Origin: Cherax quadricarinatus
Lineage: Eukaryota; Arthropoda; Malacostraca; Decapoda; Parastacidae
Reading direction: 5' to 3'
Assembly (NCBI RefSeq): GCF_038502225.1
Contig: NW_027195526.1
Coordinates: forward strand, 107,001-171,000
DNA: 64,000 bases
Positions within the stretch are counted from its first letter, which is position 1. Every line of letters starts with the position of its first letter. Under the pieces are notes generated by a model. The model saw only the letters and a list, made by a program, of their open reading frames with translations, was not told the origin of the DNA and searched no databases. Both the position numbers and the translations under genes were made by a program. Positions 25,006 through 36,175 of the stretch are shown here, in pieces.

Positions 25006-25690
25006 CAGTGGACCCTCGGGTAATGGCGGCATCAGCTAACGCCAAAATTGGATGGCACCACGTTTTTGCGTCAAGATATTGGCTCAGCTAATGCCCAAGA
25101 ACTCGGTTAAGGACATTTGTCCCGAACGTGTCTGAGCGGCCTGAGACCATATAAAGCAAGTGTGCCATTGTTTACAAGCCAGGGAGGACGATTCCACGCA
25201 TACATGCGGTATATTTTGCATTATTCCATTGTTTTTACTGCTTGTAACTGCTAAATAAGCCACCATGGGCCCAGAGAAAGCTTCTAAAGTCAGTCCTGTG
25301 GTAAAGAAAGAAAGAAGCACAATAGAATTCAAGAAAAAACTCATAGCAAAGTATCAAAGTGGAGGAGGAAGAGAGAGGGGAGAATGTGTTTTCTGCAGTG
25401 ATTTAGTGATTCTACAATATGTAAGATACTAAAGCAGCAGGTATCGATAAAGGCTATATTGCCAGCTGGCGATAAAGTGTAGAATTAACATTGTAGCAAG
25501 TAAGTTAAGCGAGTAAGCGATAGAAAAATGACACAAAAGTAACTCTCTAATGTTGATAGATGTGTATTGGGCCAATGAACATACGCCGGCCTGCTATCTT
25601 CCACCACCCTAAACCTCTGCCAGCATCTCCTCCATCAAACTAACTAATTAAACTAACATCTCCTCCAAGGTAAGTGTAAATATAAAAGTG
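25006..25690 (+). mobile_element. Tigger 5' region with transposase start
   Basis: Begins CAGTGGACCCTCGGGTAATG after a TA. The 5' UTR (GTGCCATTGTTTACAAGCC, ATTATTCCATTGTTTTTACT) matches the Tigger copies at 61757-62487 and 62826. After the transposase start the sequence is a deletion derivative (GGAGGAAGAGAGAGGGGAG) shared with 35160-35400 and 63130-63400, so these three form one internally deleted subfamily. No right terminal repeat was found. Confidence 0.75.
25265..25372 (+). pseudogene. Tigger transposase start, truncated
   Basis: ATG at 25265 in GCCACCATGGG, a good Kozak context. Reads MGPEKASKVSPVVKKERSTI then EFKKKLIAKYQSG, aligning with the start of the transposase at 58131. The CENP-B helix-turn-helix breaks off after about 36 codons. 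Confidence 0.75.
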
Positions 25691-25714
25691 TGTATAAAAG
25701 TGTAAGAGCAAATA

Positions 25715-25860
25715 TAAAAGGACCCCAACGGAAATACGTAGGTCACTCTGACGTTTTTGGGTTATCCTAGATACTTTACACATATGCTACTATGTATGAT
25801 AATCTATGTATGTAACTGTATTTGTGTATACCTGAATAAACTTACTTATTTATAAATTAA
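25715..25860 (+). mobile_element. Retroelement 3' tail fragment
   Basis: GGACCCCAACGGAAATACGT, TTTTTGGGTTATCCTAGATA, ending TACCTGAATAAACTTACTTA. The first part matches the SINE tail at 30548-30848 and the second the reverse fragment at 11010-11100. Confidence 0.6.
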
Positions 25861-25931
25861 AATGTAAATGCGTATTTCTTATTTATAAATTAAAATGTAA
25901 ATATTTCTTATTTATAAATTACTTACATTGT

Positions 25932-27990
25932 TTAACCCTTTTAGGGTCTGTGCCGTAGTTCTACGGCTTTGAGTTGAGGGTCCAAACCGTAGATCTACGC
26001 CATGAGCTCAGCTCATTCTGATAAGCTGTGAGCAGTAAATTTGGGCCTAGATATGAGAGAATACATCTATGTGGTATGTGTGTACCACATAAAACAAATC
26101 CTGCAGCACACAGTGCATAATAAGAGAAAAAAAAAAACTGAGACCGCAATTTTCAATTAACCCTTTCAGGGTCGACAGGCCCTCTCAGTGACTTGTTCTC
26201 AGGGTCGGCCAAATTTCAAAAAAAAATGAAAAAAAATTTTTCATATGAAAAGACAGAGAACCTTTTCCCAATCATAATGACACCAAAAGTATGAAATTTG
26301 ATGGAAAACTTACGGAATTATGCTCTTGCAAAGTTAGCAGTCTCGACATTGTTTATGCATCGGCGATCTTGCCCACTTTGAGCCCTATTTTCTGCCAATT
26401 CCAGTGTACTTGTTGACAAAAATCATAACTATTTCGCTAGAACTCCTTTTTTTCTATCGACTTAGTACAAGAAACCACCCATTTACCGATTTCAACTATA
26501 CAATACAGTGGTCAGAATTTAGCAATGTTGCCAATTTCACACAAATTTCAAAAGATGCTAATTTCAGAATAGGGTCCAGAATAAACAAGAAAGACATTCC
26601 TGGCACTAAAATAACATTTCCTCTGTTCATTAGTCATGTTCCCACGCCCCTCTTACATTCTCTTTCTTTCCACTTTGAATTTTTGTTCTCACAAAAAAAT
26701 AGAAGATTTACTGTTATGCAGACTACTGTATTAGTGTAGAAATGGTATAAATAATATCGGCGCACTTGTGAAAGAATATTAGACTCACCAGTTGACATGT
26801 ATTGGACGCTTGGCATGATTTGTTTACTTTTGAACTTTGGTAAAAATCGAACATTTCTGCTACTTTGAGCGCAATTTCAAAGTAGTTTTCTTTGTAAAAC
26901 CAGTCAAAATCATCTCAATTTCTGTAATATGTCTTCCATTCTATAAAATAAGATCAGGAAAACTAGAATACAACAATAAATACCATACGAAAATACAGTG
27001 CAAAGTCTCTGTTTTAATCCAAAAACATGGTCAAAGTTTTTTTTTTCTCATTACGCACTGTGTGCTGCAGGATTTTTTTTATACTGCGCACACTGACCAC
27101 ACAGACCCATTCTTTCATATGTAGGCCGACCAGTTTTCTCTCACTCGATTTGAGGGCGCTAGAATTTAGGCGTACTAGTACATGTATGTCAAAAACCCTG
27201 GGTCGTAAGCCGTACTAGTACGTCCGAAACCCTGAAAGGGTTAAAACAGCGAAATTGCAGTGTTTTTTGTATGTTTTTTATAGTTGTATTTGCGATTTCT
27301 TGGTATCATTTGATAGATTGGAAGATGTATTACTCAAATAGAGATGATTTTGATTGGTTTTAGTACTGGAAATGGCACGAAACTGAGCTCAAAGTAGCAG
27401 AAATGTTAAATTTTTGCCAATGTTAAAGAGTAAACAAATGACCTCACATGCCTAATGCACACCAGCTGGTGGGTCTAATATAGGTTCACAAATGTGGTGA
27501 TATTATTTATACAATTATTACAATATTGCATAATAGCAAATCTTCTATTTTTTGGTTTGAATAAAAATTCATTATGTGAACAAAAAATCAAAATAGAATT
27601 CATTTGTATAGCCTGAAAACGTAACTGATGAACAGAGGAAATGTTAGTTTAGTGTCAGGAATGCCTGCATTGTTTATTCTGGACCCTATTTTGAAATCGG
27701 AATATTTTGAACTTTGTGTTAAATTAGCCAAATTACCAATTTCAGATCACTTTATTTTATAGTTGAAACAGTTGATTTGGTGATTTCTTGTGCTCAATCG
27801 ATAGAAAAGAAGTAATACTAGTGAAATAGCTAAGAATTTGTTTGACTGGAATAATGTAATTGGCCTAAAATGGGAGTCAAAGTCGGCAAAATCACCGATG
27901 CGTAAATATCGCTGACACATAAAATTCGCAAGAGCATAATTTTGTCAATTTTCCATCAAATTTCGTACTTTTTGTTTTATTACCTTTAGA
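25932..27990 (+). mobile_element. TTAA element (GATC type), split by another TTAA element
   Basis: Starts TTAACCCTTTTAGGGTCTGT with GTAGTTCTAC and GTAGATCTAC 34 bases apart. It is split at about 26157-27244 by an element of the CTAG type inserted at its internal TTAA (GATTAAAACAGC in uninterrupted copies). The right end is missing: it stops in TTTTATTACCTTTAGAAAAA where the Jerky-like sequence begins. Confidence 0.82.
26157..27244 (-). mobile_element. TTAA element (CTAG type), nested
   Basis: TTAA flanks, ends CCCTTTCAGGGTCGAC and GGTTTCGGAC-type CCCTGAAAGGG. GTACTAGTAC occurs twice near the right end, here 40 bases apart because of a 6-base ATGTAT insertion. Confidence 0.85.
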
Positions 27991-28075
27991 AAAAAGATGA
28001 AGCGTTTATGTTTATCTGTATCACAGAAAGGCAAACTGTTGGAAAAACTTGAGAGCAGTGTAAGTGTGCAGTATC

Positions 28076-28242
28076 TGACTGAGTAGTTTGGTGTTGCAAC
28101 ATCCACTATCTACCACCTGACTGAGCAGTTTTGTGTTGTAACAACCACTACCACCTGACTGAGCAGTTTGGTGTTGTAACAACCACTATCTACCACCTGA
28201 CTGAGCAGTTTGGTGTTGTAACAACCACTATCTACCACCTCA
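28076..28242 (+). repeat. 42-bp tandem repeat in the transposase helix-turn-helix
   Basis: About four copies of a 42-base unit (CTGACTGAGCAGTTTGGTGT, GTAACAACCACTATCTACCA). The length is 14 codons, so each unit re-encodes TEQFGV.TTTIYHL without changing frame. Confidence 0.85.
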
Positions 28243-28324
28243 AGAAAAAAAAGGACAAATTGTTGGAGGTCTATGCTGAAAATTACAAACAAAAGTTAAT
28301 GAAAAATACGAAAACATTGTATAG

Positions 28325-28628
28325 AGGGCTCTGGTGGCCTGGTGGCTAAAGTGTTTGTTTTACACGGCGAGGGTCTGGGTTCAATTCCCAGCAAGGTTAG
28401 AGACATTGGGCATGTTTCTTTACACCTGTTGTCTATGTTCACCCATCAGTGAAATGGGTACCTGGGTGTTAGTCAACTGGTGTGGGTTGCATCCTGGGAC
28501 AAGGACATAATTTGCCTGAAATGCTCTGCATAACAAGGGGATTTCTATATAGTGTTATGTCATTGATGTCAGGTAGGCCTGTATACCTTGTACATGTACT
28601 TGTAGAAAATAAAAAAAATAAAAAGAAA
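28325..28628 (+). mobile_element. tRNA-derived SINE
   Basis: Head GGCCTGGTGGCTAAAG (box A) and GGGTTCAATTCCC (box B), body CACCTGTTGTCTATGTTCAC and TGGGTACCTGGGTGTTAGTC, 3' part CCTGTATACCTTGTACATGT and an A-rich tail. It interrupts the Jerky-like transposase between its DNA-binding and catalytic regions. Confidence 0.88.
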
Positions 28629-29178
28629 AGAAGAAGATGAAGATCTCACTCATGTACTGATGGAGTGGATTCCTCAGCATCGGAGTGAGCTCATGCCATC
28701 TAACGGAATGATGATATTGAAACAAGCAAAAGTCTATCATTACGAACTGAATATTGAAGGTAACTGTGAATATTAAGCAGCTGGTTATAAATTGAAGAAG
28801 AGGCACAACATTGAATATTTAAAGATTATGGTGATAAAGCATCTGCTGACCATGATGCAGCAGAGAAATTCATTGATGTGTTTGCCAAAATTGTTGATGA
28901 TGAAAATCTAAGAGTAGAACAAATCTACAATGCTGATGAGACATTGCTGTTCTGGCATTATTACCCCAGAAAGAACACTGACTACAGCTGTGAAAACTTT
29001 ACAGGTGTGAATATTTTACCAGTCTGTTATTATGCTAACAAAAGGGCATGAATCACCAGGGACATATTTTCTCACTGATTTCACAAACATTTGTACCAGC
29101 TGCTTGTGTCCCGTGCAGAGCAGCCGGACTGTACCAGCTGCTTGTGCCCTGTGCAGGGCAGCTGGACTGTACCAGCTA

Positions 29179-29491
29179 CACCTACCATCTGACTTACGAC
29201 CTGCTCGACTTACAACCACTCGACTTACGACCGTGTGTTTTATGCCAAATTTCTGGGAAATAAACAACTATTTGTGTTGTACACAGTGTTTATCCTAAAC
29301 CTCACAGTATAAAATCCAGTACTAACAACATAAAAAGTAAAGTAAAACATGAAATACCAAAATAAAACAATAAAATAAAGTCATTACAAAAATGTTTTGT
29401 TGATATTCAGTAGTAAAGTTCGACTTACGACCATTTCGACTTACGACCGGTTTCTCGGAACCGAACTCGGTCGTAAGTCGGATGGTAGGTG
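29179..29491 (+). mobile_element. MITE, ACTTACGACC family, TA-flanked
   Basis: TA|CACCTACCATCTGACTTACG to AAGTCGGATGGTAGGTG|TA. Inserted in the Jerky-like coding sequence. About 313 bases, non-coding. Confidence 0.88.
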
Positions 29492-29493
29492 TA

Positions 29494-29670
29494 CTTGTGC
29501 CCAGCGCAAGACAGCCGGATTGTTCTGCTCATCCTTCAGCTCAATTTCTCATCAAAAATAATGTTTATGGCATGTACTTTCTCCCCTTCCAAATGTGACT
29601 TCATTAATTCAGTCACCAGACTAAGGCATCCTTAGATCAATGTAGAAAAATATAAATACAATTTCTTGAA
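29494..29670 (+). pseudogene. Jerky-like transposase, end of catalytic domain
   Basis: Shifting frames read AHPSAQFLIKNNVYGMYFLP, then IQSP/ILRSM and KYKYNFLNSILAA. This corresponds to the region with the later catalytic Asp (expected Q.DQGILRSM; the sequence has been altered here). It ends in the codons amplified as the next minisatellite. Confidence 0.65.
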
Positions 29671-30430
29671 CAGCATTCTGGCAGCAGCGAACAGCATTCT
29701 GGCAGCAGTGAACAGCATAGTGGCAGCAGTGAACAGCATGCTGGCAGCAGTGAACAGCATGGTGGCAGCAGTGAACAGCATGCTGGCAGCAGTGAACAGC
29801 ATGCTGGCAGCAGTGAACAGCATGCTGGCAGCAGTGAACAGCATGCTGGCAGCAGTGAACAGCATGCTGGCAACAGTGAACAGCATGCTGGCAGCAGTGA
29901 ACAGCATGCTGGCAGCAGTGAACAGCATGCTGGCAGCAGTGAACAGCATGCTGGCAGCAGTGAACAGCATGCTGGCAGCAGTGAACAGCATGCTGGCAGC
30001 AGTGAACAGCATGCTGGCAGCAGTGAACAGCATGCTGGCAGCAGTGAACAGCATGCTGGCAGCAGTGAACAGCATTCTGGCAGCAATGAACAGCATGCTG
30101 GCAGCAGGGAACAGCACAGTGGCAGCAGTGAACAGCATGCTGGCAAAAATGAACAACATGCTGGCATCAGTGAACAGCATGCTGGCAGCAGTGAACCATT
30201 CTGGCAGTAGTGACCAGCATGCTGGCAGCAGTGAACAACATGCTGGCAACAGTGAAATGCATTCTGGTAGCAGTGAACAGCATGCTGGCAAAAATGAACA
30301 ACATGCTGGCATCAGTGAACAGCATGCTGGCAGCAGTGAACCATTCTGGCAGTAGTGACCAGCATGCTGGCAGCAGTGAACAGCATGCTGGCAACAGTGA
30401 AATGCATTCTGGCAGCAGTGAACAGCATCA
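29668..30430 (+). repeat. 21-bp coding minisatellite AACAGCATGCTGGCAGCAGTG
   Basis: About 36 units of 21 bases. In the transposase frame each unit reads NSMLAAV. The other frames give QHAGSSE and CCSLLPA or SMLFTAA on the reverse strand. Homogeneous in the middle, more varied at 30080-30430. The array resumes at 36176-36327 beyond LINE B copy 2. Confidence 0.95.
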
Positions 30431-30547
30431 ACTTTCTGGCACTTGAGGTCTGCTCAAGGCACATTTCATTAAGAAAAAGAAAGAGAAGATGTAAACTAGA
30501 AAGAGAGAACGCTCCTTATACAGGCGAAGGTGAAGAATCACAGAGCT

Positions 30548-30848
30548 CCTGAGAGATAAGATAAGATAAGATAAGATTTCGTTTGGATTTTTAACCCCGG
30601 AGGGTTAGCCACCCAGGATAACCCAAGAAAGTCAGTGCGTCATCGAGGACTGTCTAACTTATTTCCATTGGGGTCCTTAATCTTGTCCCCCAGGATGCGA
30701 CCCACACCAGTCGACTAACACCCAGGTACCTATTTGCTGCTAGGTGAACAGGACAACAGGTGTAAGGAAACGTGTCGAAATGTTTCCACCCACCGGGAAT
30801 CGAACCCGGGCCCTCCGTGTGTGAAGCGGGAGCTTTAGCCACCAGGCC
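30548..30848 (-). mobile_element. tRNA-derived SINE with GATAA tail
   Basis: Minus strand: head ending GGTGGCTAAAGCTCCCGCTT, box B GGGTTCGATTCCCG, body CACCTGTTGTCCTGTTCACC, 3' part GACTTTCTTGGGTTATCCTG, and a terminal ATCTTATCTTATC repeat. The 3' part differs from the SINEs at 28325 and 52922 although head and body are the same. Confidence 0.88.
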
Positions 30849-31702
30849 AATATATGTGAAACACTAAAGGGGGGCACTGGTCAGAAAAATAGCAAATATT
30901 GAACTTAAGCTTAAGGAATCTTGCAGGAGACAACAATCTCAGGAAGAACTTAAAGAAAACAATGAAATTAAAAGAACCCCAAAATACTTCATCTCTTATG
31001 CCAACTCTAAGGCAAAAGCAACATCCAATACTGAGACCCCTGCCTAGATAAGATTGGACCTATCAGATGAAAGCAAAGAAATGAGCGAGATATTCAAGTC
31101 CCAATACAACTCGGTGTTCAATGAGCCATTAACCAGACTAAGGGTAGACAATCTAAATTAATTTTTTATGACCAAGACTCAAAATTTGGTCATTTAAAAA
31201 ATCTCTGATATTATCCTAACACCACAAGACTTCGAAAAGGCAATTAATGTAATGCCCATGCACTCTGCCCCAGGGCCAGACTCATGGAACTCCCTGTTCA
31301 TCAAGAACTGCAAGAACCCTGTCATGTGCCTTCAGCATTCTATGGAGAGGGTATCAGGTATTAGTACTCAAAAATTAAAGAACTGAAGTACAACTGGATG
31401 CACCACATTTGAAAGATGGCAAGGCTGAAACTATTGCTGAAGAAATGGCAAAAGTTATTGATGAATACAACTTATGAAATGCAATAAAGATGATCATTGC
31501 TGATACAACCAAGGTTAACACTGGGAAAAAGAGTGGAGCTGTTGTCAAACTCCAACGAATGTTTTCAAAGGGGATTAGCAGACCACAATTTATCAGTTGT
31601 CAGCATAACGTTCTGGACAGGATTCTCTATTTGGTAATGGATGAAAATCTTGGTGCTAAAACCAGTTCTCCAAACACTGAGTATCCATTTGTATCCTAAC
31701 TG

Positions 31703-32242
31703 GTGAAGAATTATGAGGAACTAAAGGCACAGTTTGTTAATGGAACAATTTACATAAACGACATAGATGAGGGAATAAATAGCGACATAAGCAAATTTGC
31801 TGATGACACCAAAACAGGCCGTCCAATTCATTCTAATGAGGACACTAGAGCACTCCAGGATGATTTGAATAGACTGATGCAATGGTCGGAGAAGTGGCAG
31901 ATGCAGTTTAATATTGACAAATGCAAAGTTCTAAATGTTGGACAGTTAAATAACAATGCCACATATAAACTAAATAATGTAGATCTTAATACTACTGATT
32001 GCGAAAAGGATTTAGGAGTTCTGGTTAGCAGTAACCTAAAACCAAGACAACAGTGCATTAGTGTTTGCAATAAAGCTAACAGAATTCTTGGCTTCATATC
32101 TAGAAGTATAAATAATAGAAGTCCTCAGGTTGTTCTTCAACTCTATATATCCTTGGTTAGGCCTCATTTAGACTATGCTGCTCAGTTCTGGTCACCGTAT
32201 TACAGAATGGATATGCTCTGGAAAACATACAGAGGAGGATGA
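31703..32242 (+). other. Chimeric open frame across the LINE C junction
   Basis: A 179-codon frame begins in the unknown protein (MKNYEELKAQFVNGT) and passes without a break into the LINE C reverse transcriptase (IYINDIDEGI...). It is open only because LINE C landed in phase. It contains the RT FADD but not motif A. I see no evidence that it is expressed. Confidence 0.6.
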
Positions 32243-32795
32243 CAAAGATGATCCCATGTATCAGAAATCTTCCCTATGAGGATAGACTGAGGGCCCTGAA
32301 TCTGCACTTTCTCGAAAGGCATAGAATTAGGGGGGATATGATCGAGGTGTATAAATGAAAAACAGGAATAAATAAAGGGGATGTAAATAGTGTGCTGAAA
32401 ATTTCCAGCCAAGACAGGACTCGCAGCAATGGTATCAAGTTGGAAAAATTGAGATTCAGAAAGGATATAGGAAAGCATTGATTTGGTAATAGAGTTGTGG
32501 ATGAGTGGAACAAACTCCCGAGTACAGTTATTCAGGCTAAAACGTTGTGTAGTTTTAAAAATAGGTTAGATAAATACATGAGTGGGTGCGGGTGGGTTAG
32601 AGTTGGACCTGACTAGCTTGTGCTGCTGGGTCTGGTGCAGTGCTCCATCCTTGAGTGGAGATGACCAGACTGGGTGGTTCATTGGGCTAATCTGGGGGGG
32701 GGGGTCATTGGTCTAATCCGGGGGAGGACATGGACCTGCTCTGCATGGGTCAGTAGGCCTGTTGCAGTGCTCCTTCTTTCTTATGTTCTTAAGAG
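31745..32795 (+). mobile_element. LINE C (CR1-like), 5' truncated
   Basis: Begins in the RT at IYINDIDEGINSDISKFADD and continues LMQWSEKWQMQFNIDKCKVL, KDLGVLVSSNLKP, LVRPHLDYAAQFWSP, then with frameshifts RNLPYEDRLRALNLHFLERH and DEWNKLPSTVIQ. Ends GTTGCAGTGCTCCTTCTTTC TTATGTTCTTAA-type tail. The KFADDTK motif and QFWSP..R are typical of the CR1 clade. Confidence 0.83.
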
Positions 32796-33480
32796 ATCCT
32801 CCATAAATCAGGATGGAGAAATGATATGAAGTTTTTGTGCCATCTAACACAAATGTTTAGATTCTTTGAAGACAAAGGGCACTTTCGTTTGATTAACTTT
32901 CAGAAAATTCCAAACATCAGCAATGTGAGGTGGAATTCAAGAGCCATTCATGCTATTCTTGCATTCATTCTTATACCTACAAGATGGAAGACTTTGGAGT
33001 AGATATGCAGATTCATTTCATACATCTGGGCAGATTATCAGTTCACTGATCAGATGTGCAATGAAAATTGAAAATGACTTCAAGAATTTGTCAGAAATAC
33101 TGAAACCTTACAAAAAAGCACTGAACTCATTGAAAAATCACTGGAAGCAGGAGCCGTGTGCACTCAATATACCAAGAAGTAATCAGTGTGCTGAACGTGC
33201 AATCAAAGTTATGCAGGAACTGTATGCTGCCTGCACTAACAAAAACAAACTGCAGCTTCAGTTTATTCTAAGCAATAAGTAGTAATATATGTACAAACAT
33301 GATAACAATGATGCTGTAAGCTGTTTTAGTTATCAATATTACATGTAATATGCAATCAAGTTATTTGGTTTTGTTTCTCATTTTTTTCATCTAGGGGCGA
33401 CATTTTCTAAAAAGATATTGAAATGAAAGGTCATTTCTTTGCTTTTAGGCAAAAGCTCATATGGTTAAAGTACGGGAATA

Positions 33481-33683
33481 CAGTGGACCCCCGGTTAACA
33501 ATATTTTTTCACTCCAGAAGTATGTTCAGGTGCCAGTACTGACCGAATTTGTTCCCATAAGGAATACTGTGAAGTAGATTAGTCCATTTCAGACCCCCAA
33601 ACATACACGTACAAACGCACTTACATAAATACACTTACATAATTGGTCGCATTCGGAGGTGATAGTTATGCGGGGGTCCACTG
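33481..33683 (+). mobile_element. Tigger MITE
   Basis: TA|CAGTGGACCCCCGGTTAACA to TTATGCGGGGGTCCACTG|TA, 203 bases. Inserted near the right end of the unknown insert. Confidence 0.92.
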
Positions 33684-34814
33684 TATTATGCTGTAAAAAA
33701 GTTATAACCCTAATGGACACGGAGTTGTCCCACAGTCGCTAAAAACAACAGAAATAGCCCAACTCCAGAAAGGTGGCAGTCGAATAATAGCAAAGAACTA
33801 CAGACCAACAGGGCTAACATTCCATACCATAAAAATCTTTGAAAGGGATCTAAGAAGCAAGATCGCCAACCACCTAAATACCCATCAGTTACACAACCCA
33901 GGGCAACACAGGTTTAGAGAAGGTCACTCCTGCCTGTCCCAGCTACTGGACCACTATGACAAGGTCTTCGATGCTTTAGAGAATAAACAAAATGCAGATG
34001 AAGTATACACAGACTTTGCAAAAGCCATCGACAAGTGTGACCAAAGTGTAATGCACACAAAATGCATGATAAAGGAATAACAGAAAAAGTTGATAGATAA
34101 ATCTAAAACTTCCTAACAAACAGAACACACAGAGAAGTAGTAAACAGAGTAAAGTCTGAGGCGGCTACAGTGAAAAGCTCTTTTCCACAAGGTACAGTAC
34201 TCACTCTTATCCTGTTCCTCATCCTCATATCTGACATAGACAGAGATGTAAGCCATAGCTCCGTGTCTTCCTTTGCGGAGGACACTCACACTGCCATGAC
34301 AGTGTTCTCCATCGAAGACACTGCAAGACTCCAAATGGACATCAGCCAAATCTTTAAATATGAAGTTCAATGAAGAGAAATTTCAACTACTCAAATATGG
34401 AAAACTTGAGGAAATTAAAACTTTATCAGGGTATAAAACAAATTCTAACCACACATAGAACAACAAACTAATGTGAAGGACCTGAGAGTAATAATGTCAG
34501 AGGATCTCACCTTCAAAGACCACAACAATGTATCTACCTTATCTACTAGAAAAAGATAGGATGGATAATGAGAATCTTCAAAACTAGGGACACGAAGCCC
34601 ATGATGATTCTTTTCAAATCACTTGTTCTCTCTAGGCTGGAATATTGATGTACACTAACTGCCCCCTTCAAGGCAGGCAAAACTGCTGACCTGGAGAATG
34701 TACAGAGAACTTTCATGGCACACAAATACAATAAAGCACCTAAATTACTGGGAACGGTTGAAGTCCCTTGATTTGTATTTCCTGGAATGCAAGCATGAAA
34801 TACACATGATAATA

Positions 34815-35779
34815 CAGGTCTCCCTCCAAATACGCGAGGGTTAGGGGATCAAGAACCTCACAAATGTTGAAAAATCGTGAATGTTTGGTGCCCAAATATA
34901 TTGTAGGAAAATATAACTGCAAGAAAAATATAACTGCATTTACTTAGCCTGGTCATGGACTGGGCTGCAGGGATGCTGATCCCCGGAATACCCTCCAGGT
35001 AGACTCCAGGTAGCCTAACAATACTGCTTCCTTAACCTATTGAACCATGAACAATCATAAAACACATGAAAACATCATAAAATATTGTACTAGTGCCAGC
35101 CCTTTGGTAAAGAAGGTGAGAAAGACTATAGAATTCAAGAAAGAACTCGTAGCAGAGTACCAAAGTGGAGGAGGAAGAGAGGGGAGAATGTGCCTTCTTC
35201 ACTGATTCAGTGATTCTATGATGTGTATGATACTAAAGTAGCATGAGTCGATAAAGGCTATAGCACCAGCCAACAATAAAGTGTAGCATTAACAATGTAG
35301 AAAGTAAGTTAAGTGATTACTCGATAGAAAAAGGACTGCACAGACCTAACTCCTCCAATGTTGTTGGAGTTATATAGGGCGACTGACAACACCGCCATCT
35401 CTAGTCTCTACCACCTCCACCACCACTATGTATGGCTTATATCTCAGTGGCCCTTATGCATGTACACCCAACAACACCAACACAACGACACCCATGACAT
35501 ATTTAATGACGTATTTTATTCATTCTCGAGTATATGTCATGTTTCTATGTTATTAATATTGTTTATTATGCCATATTAGATGAATTGAGATAGATAAATA
35601 AGCCATAGAGTTGATATTAGTGCCATATTGAAGGACTATCTTGTCCTATCTCCAAACTCTGCCATCGCCACAATTCCTTACATATGTAATGACATATTTT
35701 AAATATGATTGGGCAGCTGGGAATTCGCGAATGTTCGAAGCCCACAAAAGTGGAAAAGGCGAATGTTGAGGGAGACCTG
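34815..35779. mobile_element. Tigger derivative inside LINE B copy 2
   Basis: TA|CAGGTCTCCCTCCAAATACG to GAATGTTGAGGGAGACCTG|TA. The LINE B codons for MII and YTWKILEG rejoin across it. It contains a LINE B tail (34955-35012), a deleted Tigger transposase start (LVKKVRKTIEFKKELVAEYQ, 35107-35170), and a segment at 35500-35650 shared with the Tiggers at 3440-3590 and 12600-12760. So it is itself a mosaic of Tigger subfamilies. Confidence 0.8.
34955..35012 (+). mobile_element. LINE B tail fragment
   Basis: GCCTGGTCATGGACTGGGCT, GATCCCCGGAATACCCTCCA, GGTAGACTCCAGGTAG. Only the 3' end is present. Confidence 0.75.
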
Positions 35780-36175
35780 TATACACTTGGAAAATCCTAG
35801 AGGGATTAGTACCAAACTTGCAAACGAGAATCACTCCCTACAAAAGCAAAACACTTGGCAGGAGATGCAACATTCCCCCAATGAAAAGCAGGGGTGCCAC
35901 AAGTACACTAAGAGACAACACAATAAGTGTCAGGAGCCAAAGACTTTCAACTGCCACCCAGCATACATAAGGGGGATTACCAACAGACCTCTTGTCTGTC
36001 TTCAAGAAGGCACTGGACAGGCACCTAAAGTCAGTACTTGATCAGCCGGGCTGTGGTTCGTATGTCAGTTTATGTGCAGGCAGCAGTAAAAGCCTGGTTG
36101 ATTTGACCCTGATGCACCATGAGGCCTGGTCTCAGACCGAGCCACGGGGGCATTGACCCCTGAAACCCTCTCCAG

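Larger units (their letters stand above)
27990..29176 (+). pseudogene. Jerky-like transposase, N-terminal half
   Basis: Reads SVSQKGKLLEKLESSVSVQY, then FGVATSTIY repeated, then KKKDKLLEVYAENYKQKLMK: a CENP-B helix-turn-helix. After the SINE: VLMEWIPQHRSELMPSNGMM-type text (LMEWIPQHRSEL), LNIEGNCEY, SADHDAAEKFIDVF, and YNADETLLFWHYYPRKTLTT with the first catalytic Asp in NADET. Stops and frameshifts are frequent. The last part, CLVPCRAAGLYQL, is locally duplicated (29095-29175). Confidence 0.7.
31400..33282 (+). pseudogene. Unrecognised transposon-associated protein, split by LINE C
   Basis: First half: GKAETIAEEMAKVIDEYNL, KMIIADTTKVNTGKKSGAVV, HNVLDRILYLVMDENLG, PNTEYPFVS. Second half after LINE C, with frameshifts: FQKIPNISNVRWNSRAIHAI, YADSFHTSGQIISSLI, ALNIPRSNQCAERAIKVMQE, ending LQFILSNK. 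The style (ADTT..NTGK, LDRIL..VMDE, ISN.RWNSRA, CAERA.K.M) resembles uncharacterised arthropod proteins that I associate with transposons, but I cannot name a family. At least one stop (31700) and several frameshifts. Confidence 0.45.
31350..33711 (+). mobile_element. Unknown transposon-like insert in LINE B
   Basis: LINE B is uninterrupted in copy 1 at this point, so this 2.4 kb is inserted. It holds two halves of an unrecognised protein (31400-31744 and 32796-33282), split by LINE C, and a Tigger MITE. Clear ends or target duplication were not found. It may be part of a mobile element or a captured fragment. Confidence 0.5.
30855..36160 (+). pseudogene. LINE B copy 2 ORF2 remnants
   Basis: Readable stretches include MPMHSAPGPDSWNSLFIKNC (31252), NYRPTGLTFHTIKIFERDLR (about 33800), the motif A remnant TDFAKAIDKCD, SSFPQGTVLTLILFLILISD (34172), and SSFAEDTHT where the catalytic FADD has become FAED. 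Many stops and frameshifts. The C-terminal YTWKILEGLVPNLQ resumes exactly after the Tigger at 35782. Confidence 0.8.
30431..36175 (+). mobile_element. LINE B, copy 2, in five pieces
   Basis: Pieces at 30431-30547, 30855-31349, 33712-34812 and 35782-36175 align in order with LINE B copy 1. They are separated by a SINE, an unknown element with LINE C, and a Tigger. The tail (GCCTGGTCTCAGACCGAGCC, CCCTCTCCAGGTA) ends at 36175. The same 21-bp minisatellite lies on both sides, so the LINE entered the array. Confidence 0.82.

Noticed and set aside
29632..30446. Frames reading MLPACCSLLPA or QHAGSSE over 200 codons
   Set aside because: Alternative frames of the 21-base minisatellite. Only the NSMLAAV phase continues into transposase sequence.
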